Assembly (NCBI GenBank): GCA_035547155.1
Contig: DASZVJ010000206.1
Coordinates: forward strand, 1 to 12,689
Reading direction: 5' to 3'
Length of the DNA: 12,689 bases
DNA from: CAZNMF01 sp035547155
Lineage (GTDB): Bacteria > Acidobacteriota > Vicinamibacteria > Vicinamibacterales > SCN-69-37
Numbering within the stretch: position 1 is the first letter of the stretch; the number at the start of each line of letters is the position of its first letter. The notes beneath the pieces are model-generated. The model had not been told where the DNA came from, made no database searches, and worked only from the letters and a program-made list of their open reading frames with translations. Shown here piece by piece: positions 5,547 to 12,689 of this stretch. The position numbers and the translations under genes were made by a program.

Positions 5547-7785
5547 GCTGCTGCTCGAGATCGGCGTCGAGGAGATGCCGGCGTCGTGGCTGCCCAACGT
5601 GACGTCGCAGTTGGCCGCGCGGCTGCAGGCGCGGCTGACCGAGACCGGCCTGCCGCTGCGCGTGGCCATCGAATCGCACTCGACGCCTCGGCGTCTGACC
5701 GCATGCGTGCCCGAGCTCGTCGATCGTCAGGACGATCGCGATGACGTCGTGATGGGCCCGCCCGTCAGTGCCGCGTTCGATGCCGAAGGCCATCCGACCA
5801 ACGCGGGACTCGGGTTCGCGCGCAAGCTCGGCGCGGACTTCGACGCGCTCGAGCAGGTCGAGACGCCGCGCGGCAAATATCTGCAGTACACGAAGCGGAT
5901 TCGCGGGCGCGCGACCGTCGACGTGCTGCCGGACGTGCTGGCGAAGGTGCTGCGCGATCTCGCGTTTCCGAAGCAGATGCACTGGGACGCGCTGCTCGAG
6001 GACGGCAAGCAGGAGCTCGTCTTCGGCCGGCCGATCCGCTGGCTGCTGTTCCTCTACGGCGGCCGCGTGGTGCCGTTCACGATCGCGCGGTCGATGCTCG
6101 CGTCGAGCCCGCGCGTCCAGGACGTCAGCTCCGGCGCGGTCACCTACGGCCATCGCTTCCTCGCGACGAGCGGCCGCGCGGGACGCGCCATCAAGGTCCG
6201 CAGCTTCGAGGAGTACCAGAAGAAGCTGACGGAGAACTTCGTCCTGCTCTCGCGGATCGATCGCCGCGATCGCATCCTGCGCGATCTCGAAGCGCAGGCG
6301 CGCAAGATCGGCGGCCGCGCGCTCCTGCACCAGCATCCGCAGGCGGAGGCGCTCCTCGAGGAAGTGCCCGATCTCGTCGAGTTCCCGGCCGTCGTGGCCG
6401 GCGCGTTCAGCGCGGAGTTCCTCACGCTGCCGCAGGAAGTGCTGACGACGACGCTGATTCATCATCAGCATTTCTTTCCGGTCGCGGGCGCGAACGGCGC
6501 GCTGATGCCGGCGTTTCTCGCCGTCACGAACACGCAGACGAACAACGAGCGCGCGATCGCGACCAACGCCGAGCGCGTCGTCACGGCGCGGCTGCGGGAC
6601 GCGCGGTTCTTCTGGGACGCGGACCGGCAGATCGGCCTCGAGAAGCGCTTGCAGCGGCTCGAGACGGTGTCCTTCCACAAGCAGCTCGGGTCGTACGCGG
6701 CGAAGGCGCAGCGGATCGACGCCCTGGCGCGCTGGATCGCGAGCGACGTGCTGCAGCGGCCGGAAGCCGCCGATGCGGCGGCGCGCGCGGCGAGGCTTGC
6801 GAAGGCGGATCTGGCGACCGACATGGTGCGCGAGCTCACCGAGCTGCAGGGCACGATGGGCGGCATCTACGCGCGCGAAGCGGGCGAGCCCGAGCCGGTG
6901 TGGAAGGCGATCTACTTCCACTATCTGCCGACGGGCGTCGAGACGAACGCGGCGCCAACCGCCGCGGCCCTCGGCGGCGGCGCGGTGACGTGGGCGGCCG
7001 TGTCGCTGGCCGACAAGCTCGACACGCTCGTCGGGTTGTTCCTGGCGGGCGAGCGGCCGACGGGATCGCGCGATCCGTTCGCGCTGCGGCGGCAGGCGCA
7101 CGGCATCCTGCGGATTCTCGCGGATGCGGAGACGCTCGCGAGCGTCCGCGTGCGGACGCCGCTCTCGGCGCTCATCGCGCGAGCGATCGACGGCTTCCGC
7201 GGCGTCGAGGGGCTTGATGTCAGCGATCAGGCACGGGCGGATCTCGCGGCGTTCCTGGTCGAGCGTCTGCACTTCGTGTTCGAGACGCGCGGCGCCGATC
7301 GCCGCAACATCCGCGCGGTCGTGACCGGACCGGACGTCGCGCTCGGCACGCCGGTGGCCGATCTCGAGGCCAATTTGAAGGCGCTGCCGGAGTTCGCGAA
7401 GTCCGAGCAGTTCCGGCAGCTCGCAACCGCGTTCAAGCGCGTGCGCAACATCGCGCGCGACTATCCGGCTGACGCATTCGCGGCCGACGAAGCGTCGGGC
7501 CCCGCGCTCGAGACCGTGCTCGAGGAGCCGGCCGAGCGCGCCCTGCTCGACGCGATCACCGCGCGCCGCCCGGCGATTGCGAAGGCCGTGACCGACGGCC
7601 GCGGCTATCGCGAGGCGTATCTCGAAGCCGCGGCGTTCGAGCCGGTCGTCGCGAAGTTCTTCGAAGACGTGTTCGTCATGAGTGACGATCTCAAGCTGCG
7701 CCAGGCCCGCTTGAGGTTGCTGAGACGGCTGGAAGCCCTGGTACTGCAGCTCGGCGATATCTCGGAAATCGTGGCATCGGAGTAG
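5536..7785 (+). CDS. glyS: Glycine-tRNA ligase beta subunit
   Basis: GlyS is the tRNA-recognising beta subunit that partners GlyQ. The start at 5536 gives MDRELLLEIGVEEMPASWLP, matching the family N-terminus; a longer frame from 5473 is rejected. The protein is 749 residues, somewhat longer than the roughly 690 of the E. coli protein. Typical blocks are TPRRLT near residue 54, KQMHWDALLEDGKQELVFGR then PIRWLLFLY, LTLPQEVLTTTLIHHQHFFP, ERVVTARLRDARFFWDAD, LAKADLATDMVRELTELQG and the HD-like-domain segment LADKLDTLVGLF followed by DPFALRR. The C-terminal anticodon-binding region ends with FEPVVAKFFEDVFVMSDD then LKLRQARLRLLRRLE. It overlaps glyQ by 11 bases and is 8 bases from ppdK. The extra length seems spread out rather than a single added domain. 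Confidence 0.97.
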   Translation: MDRELLLEIGVEEMPASWLPNVTSQLAARLQARLTETGLPLRVAIESHSTPRRLTACVPELVDRQDDRDDVVMGPPVSAAFDAEGHPTNAGLGFARKLGADFDALEQVETPRGKYLQYTKRIRGRATVDVLPDVLAKVLRDLAFPKQMHWDALLEDGKQELVFGRPIRWLLFLYGGRVVPFTIARSMLASSPRVQDVSSGAVTYGHRFLATSGRAGRAIKVRSFEEYQKKLTENFVLLSRIDRRDRILRDLEAQARKIGGRALLHQHPQAEALLEEVPDLVEFPAVVAGAFSAEFLTLPQEVLTTTLIHHQHFFPVAGANGALMPAFLAVTNTQTNNERAIATNAERVVTARLRDARFFWDADRQIGLEKRLQRLETVSFHKQLGSYAAKAQRIDALARWIASDVLQRPEAADAAARAARLAKADLATDMVRELTELQGTMGGIYAREAGEPEPVWKAIYFHYLPTGVETNAAPTAAALGGGAVTWAAVSLADKLDTLVGLFLAGERPTGSRDPFALRRQAHGILRILADAETLASVRVRTPLSALIARAIDGFRGVEGLDVSDQARADLAAFLVERLHFVFETRGADRRNIRAVVTGPDVALGTPVADLEANLKALPEFAKSEQFRQLATAFKRVRNIARDYPADAFAADEASGPALETVLEEPAERALLDAITARRPAIAKAVTDGRGYREAYLEAAAFEPVVAKFFEDVFVMSDDLKLRQARLRLLRRLEALVLQLGDISEIVASE

Positions 7786-7793
7786 GGAGACAG

Positions 7794-10592
<2,799 letters not shown>

Positions 10593-10593
10593 A

Positions 10594-10651
10594 CCGAGGG
10601 GCCACGTGTCGGACGCTCGTCATCGAGACGTCCGACACGTGATGGCCTCGG
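10594..10651 (-). terminator. Long hairpin after ppdK, terminator-like on the minus strand
   Basis: ACGTGTCGGACG (10604-10615) pairs perfectly with CGTCCGACACGT (10629-10640), 12 bp. Inside it CTCG (10616-10619) pairs with CGAG (10624-10627), and outside it CCGAGG (10594-10599) pairs with CCTCGG (10646-10651) across a small internal loop. No T-run follows on the + strand. On the minus strand the stem is followed by TTTATTTTT (complement of 10593-10585), the form of an intrinsic terminator for leftward transcription, although no minus-strand gene is present. It may still end ppdK mRNA by its stability, or be a dispersed palindrome. Confidence 0.5.
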
Positions 10652-10657
10652 CGTGTC

Positions 10658-10692
10658 AACTTCGCAGTTCGAAGTTCTAAGTTCGAAGTTCA
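10658..10692 (+). repeat. 7-bp tandem repeat in the corA leader, five units
   Basis: Five adjacent heptamers AACTTCG, CAGTTCG, AAGTTCT, AAGTTCG and AAGTTCA end seven bases before the corA ATG. The units are closely related to those in front of mgtE (TTGAACT, TCGAAGT). They leave no room for a Shine-Dalgarno sequence. Function unknown. Confidence 0.8.
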
Positions 10693-10699
10693 GCCTTTC

Positions 10700-11665
10700 A
10701 TGATCACCGTCCTCGTCCAGCGCAACGGTTCGGTCGAGCGCGCAGATGCGGTCGATCCGGCGTGGCTCGCGCCGGAAGCGAAGGAAGTGATCTGGGCGGA
10801 TATCGAGCGCCCAGGCGAGGACGATCGCCGGCTGCTGCTCGACGTGTTCCACATCCACGAGCTGGCCGTCGAAGACGCGCTCGCGGAGATTCACTTTCCG
10901 AAGATCGAAGCGTACGACTCGCTGCTGTACCTGATCCTGCACGGCATCTCGGCCACCGGGGCCGAGACCGGGTTCTCCACGCAGGACGTCGACTTCTTCA
11001 TCGGGCGCAATTTTCTCGTCACCGTCCATCACGAGCCGTCGCGATCGATCGAGGCCGAGCGCGAGGTCTGCCTGCGCCACTCGGATCTGTTCGCCGACGG
11101 TCCCGTCGGCCTTTGTCATCGCATCGTCGATCGCATCGTCGATCACTACGCGCCGGAGGTCGATTCGCTCGAGGATCGGCTGGAAGCGCTGGAGCAGGTC
11201 GTCTTCGATTCGTCCGCGCCGAACCCGCTGAAGGAGCTGCTGTTGCTCAAGCGCGACGTCGCGTCGCTGCGCCGCGTGGCGCTGCCGCAGCGCGACGCCG
11301 TCGGCCGGCTGGCGCGCCGCGAGTTCCCGCAGATCTCCGAGGCGATGGGCTACCGGTTCCGCGACGTCCACGATCATCTCGTCCGGCTGACCGACGAGGC
11401 CATCTTCCTGCAGGACCGCGTGACGGGTCTCGTCGACGCGTATCTCTCGAATCAGTCCAACCGCCTGAACCAGGTGATGAAGGTCCTCACCGTCATCGCG
11501 ACGATCTTCATGCCGCTGACCGTGCTGACGGGCGTGTACGGCATGAATGTGCCGCTGCCGTCGTTCCCCGGCGGCGCCGGCTTGCAGTTCTGGTGGCTGA
11601 TGGCGCTGATGCTCGCGCTGTCGGCGTCGATGCTCTGGTTCTTCCGCCGCATGCGGTGGCTGTAG
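10700..11665 (+). CDS. corA: CorA-family magnesium/cobalt transporter
   Basis: CorA is a pentameric inner-membrane Mg2+ (and Co2+) channel. At 321 residues it has normal length. The N-terminal cytoplasmic alpha/beta domain covers about 1-150 (VIWADIERPGEDDRR, then HIHELAVEDAL and DFFIGRNFLVTVHHEPS), followed by the long helix. TM1 (about 260-280) leads into the selectivity motif GMN at 281-283 in TGVYGMNVPLP. TM2 (about 294-315) is followed by the basic end FFRRMRWL. ATG at 10700 gives a family-like N-terminus MITVLVQRNGSVERADAV; no Shine-Dalgarno sequence is visible, because the 7-bp repeat runs almost up to the start. It follows ppdK after a 107-bp gap and its stop shares a base with the mutL start, so corA and mutL are probably co-transcribed. 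Confidence 0.96.
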   Translation: MITVLVQRNGSVERADAVDPAWLAPEAKEVIWADIERPGEDDRRLLLDVFHIHELAVEDALAEIHFPKIEAYDSLLYLILHGISATGAETGFSTQDVDFFIGRNFLVTVHHEPSRSIEAEREVCLRHSDLFADGPVGLCHRIVDRIVDHYAPEVDSLEDRLEALEQVVFDSSAPNPLKELLLLKRDVASLRRVALPQRDAVGRLARREFPQISEAMGYRFRDVHDHLVRLTDEAIFLQDRVTGLVDAYLSNQSNRLNQVMKVLTVIATIFMPLTVLTGVYGMNVPLPSFPGGAGLQFWWLMALMLALSASMLWFFRRMRWL

Positions 11666-12689
11666 TGGCCCGGATCCAGCGGCTGCCGCCCGCGCTCGCG
11701 AACCAGATCGCCGCCGGCGAAGTCGTCGAACGTCCGGCCTCCGTCGTCAAAGAGCTCGTCGAGAACGCGGTCGACGCCGGCGCGTCGCGCGTGACGATCA
11801 CGATCGAGTTCGGCGGCAAGACGCTCATCGCCGTCGAAGACGATGGGGAAGGGATGTCGCGGGAGGACGCGGTGCTGGCGATCGAGCGGCACGCGACGAG
11901 CAAGATCCGCAGCGCGTCCGATCTCGCCGCGATCCGCACGCTCGGCTTCCGCGGAGAAGCGCTGCCGTCGATTGCATCGGTCTCGCGTTTCCGTTTGCGC
12001 ACGCGTCTGCGCGGCGCGCTGTCTGGCACCGAGATTCTCGTCGAAGGCGGCGTGCCCGGCCAGCCGCGCGAAGTCGGCGCGCCCGAGGGCGCGCTCGTCG
12101 AAGTGCGCGATCTGTTCTTCAATCTGCCCGCGCGGCGGAAGTTCCTGAAGGCCGACACCGCCGAATCTGCGCAGGTCTCGCGCCTCGTCACGCAGCTCGC
12201 GCTCGGCTACTACGAGATCGGCTTCGTGCTGAAGAGCGGCACGCGGCCGCTGCTCGAAGCGCCGCCGGCCGGTTCGCTCGACGAGCGCTTCTATCAGATC
12301 TACGGCGATCGCCCGGACCTCGTCTCCGTGCGCAAAGACGCGGCGGGCATTGCGATCTCGGGCTACGTCGCGGCGCTGGCGGAGCAGGGGCCCGTGCGCG
12401 GGCCGCAGCACGTGTTCGTCAACCGGCGCATGGTGCGCGATCGCACGATCACGCACGCGATCCAGCAGGCGTACAGCGTCGCGACGATCAAAGAGCGCAG
12501 CCCGGAGACGCACCTGTTCATCGAGCTCGGCGCCGAGCGCGTGGACGTCAACGTCCATCCGACGAAAGCCGAAGTGCGCTTTCTCGAGCAGGGCCTCGTG
12601 CACGAGGTGCTGCGCCGCGCGGTGATCGATGCGCTCGGCGCGACGCCCGCGCCGCAGTTGACGCTGGCGCCGCCCGCGGCGGCACCGGC
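11665..12689 (+). CDS. mutL: DNA mismatch repair protein MutL (5' part; runs off the window)
   Basis: MutL is the GHKL ATPase that links MutS mismatch recognition to strand incision. The frame is open from GTG at 11665 to the window end (341 codons). GTG at 11665 gives MARIQRLPPALANQIAAGEV; another in-frame GTG at 11656 would add three residues. Motif I holds E30 and N34 (VVKELVENAVDAGA), motif II is D59 in VEDDGEGM, the lid region has RHATSK (75-80), and motif III is GFRGEAL (94-100). The transducer domain follows with NLPARRKFLK, then HVFVNRRMVRD and VDVNVHPTKAEVRF. The sequence stops in the linker, so the endonuclease-type C-terminal domain cannot be judged. The start overlaps the corA stop (TAGTG) and no strong Shine-Dalgarno sequence is seen, suggesting translational coupling. 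Confidence 0.96.
   Translation, partial: MARIQRLPPALANQIAAGEVVERPASVVKELVENAVDAGASRVTITIEFGGKTLIAVEDDGEGMSREDAVLAIERHATSKIRSASDLAAIRTLGFRGEALPSIASVSRFRLRTRLRGALSGTEILVEGGVPGQPREVGAPEGALVEVRDLFFNLPARRKFLKADTAESAQVSRLVTQLALGYYEIGFVLKSGTRPLLEAPPAGSLDERFYQIYGDRPDLVSVRKDAAGIAISGYVAALAEQGPVRGPQHVFVNRRMVRDRTITHAIQQAYSVATIKERSPETHLFIELGAERVDVNVHPTKAEVRFLEQGLVHEVLRRAVIDALGATPAPQLTLAPPAAAP

Overview
The window is a GC-rich stretch of bacterial chromosome with every gene on the + strand. It holds housekeeping and Mg2+ transport genes: a CorC/HlyC-type CBS protein (3' part only), era, mgtE, recO, glyQ, glyS, ppdK, corA and mutL (5' part only). The two-subunit glycyl-tRNA synthetase (glyQ, glyS), a recO-glyQ-glyS-ppdK run, the very high GC and the 7-bp tandem repeats in the gaps fit a member of Acidobacteriota, perhaps a Vicinamibacteria-like lineage. 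That assignment is inference from gene order and base use; no rRNA is present to fix it. There are no transposases, phage genes, tRNAs, rRNAs or CRISPR arrays.

Layout. 1-1562: CBS/CorC protein overlapping era by ATGA. 1563-2452: an 890-bp gap with no credible gene but a lot of structure. It begins with four 7-bp units and a perfect hairpin. It then holds two facing arrays of degenerate units of about 21 bp (GAGC-phased on the + strand from 1658 to about 2000, GCTC-phased from about 2062 to 2353). The arrays are symmetric about position 2026.5, where a terminator-like hairpin sits. The gap ends in a 7-bp repeat/hairpin leader in front of mgtE. 2453-3820: mgtE. 3889-10592: recO, glyQ, glyS and ppdK, joined by overlaps or an 8-bp gap, so probably one transcription unit. 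10593-10699: a long hairpin and a second 7-bp repeat array. 10700-12689: corA and mutL, overlapping by one base.

How the genes work together. CorC-type protein, MgtE and CorA are three unrelated Mg2+ transport families within 12 kb. Era (ribosome assembly), RecO and MutL (DNA repair) and GlyQS (glycine charging) are core functions. PpdK interconverts pyruvate and phosphoenolpyruvate and here carries an unusual Lys/Ala-rich N-terminal tail. The genes themselves are ordinary. The most unusual item is the large, symmetric 21-bp-phased repeat structure between era and mgtE, which I do not recognise as a described element.
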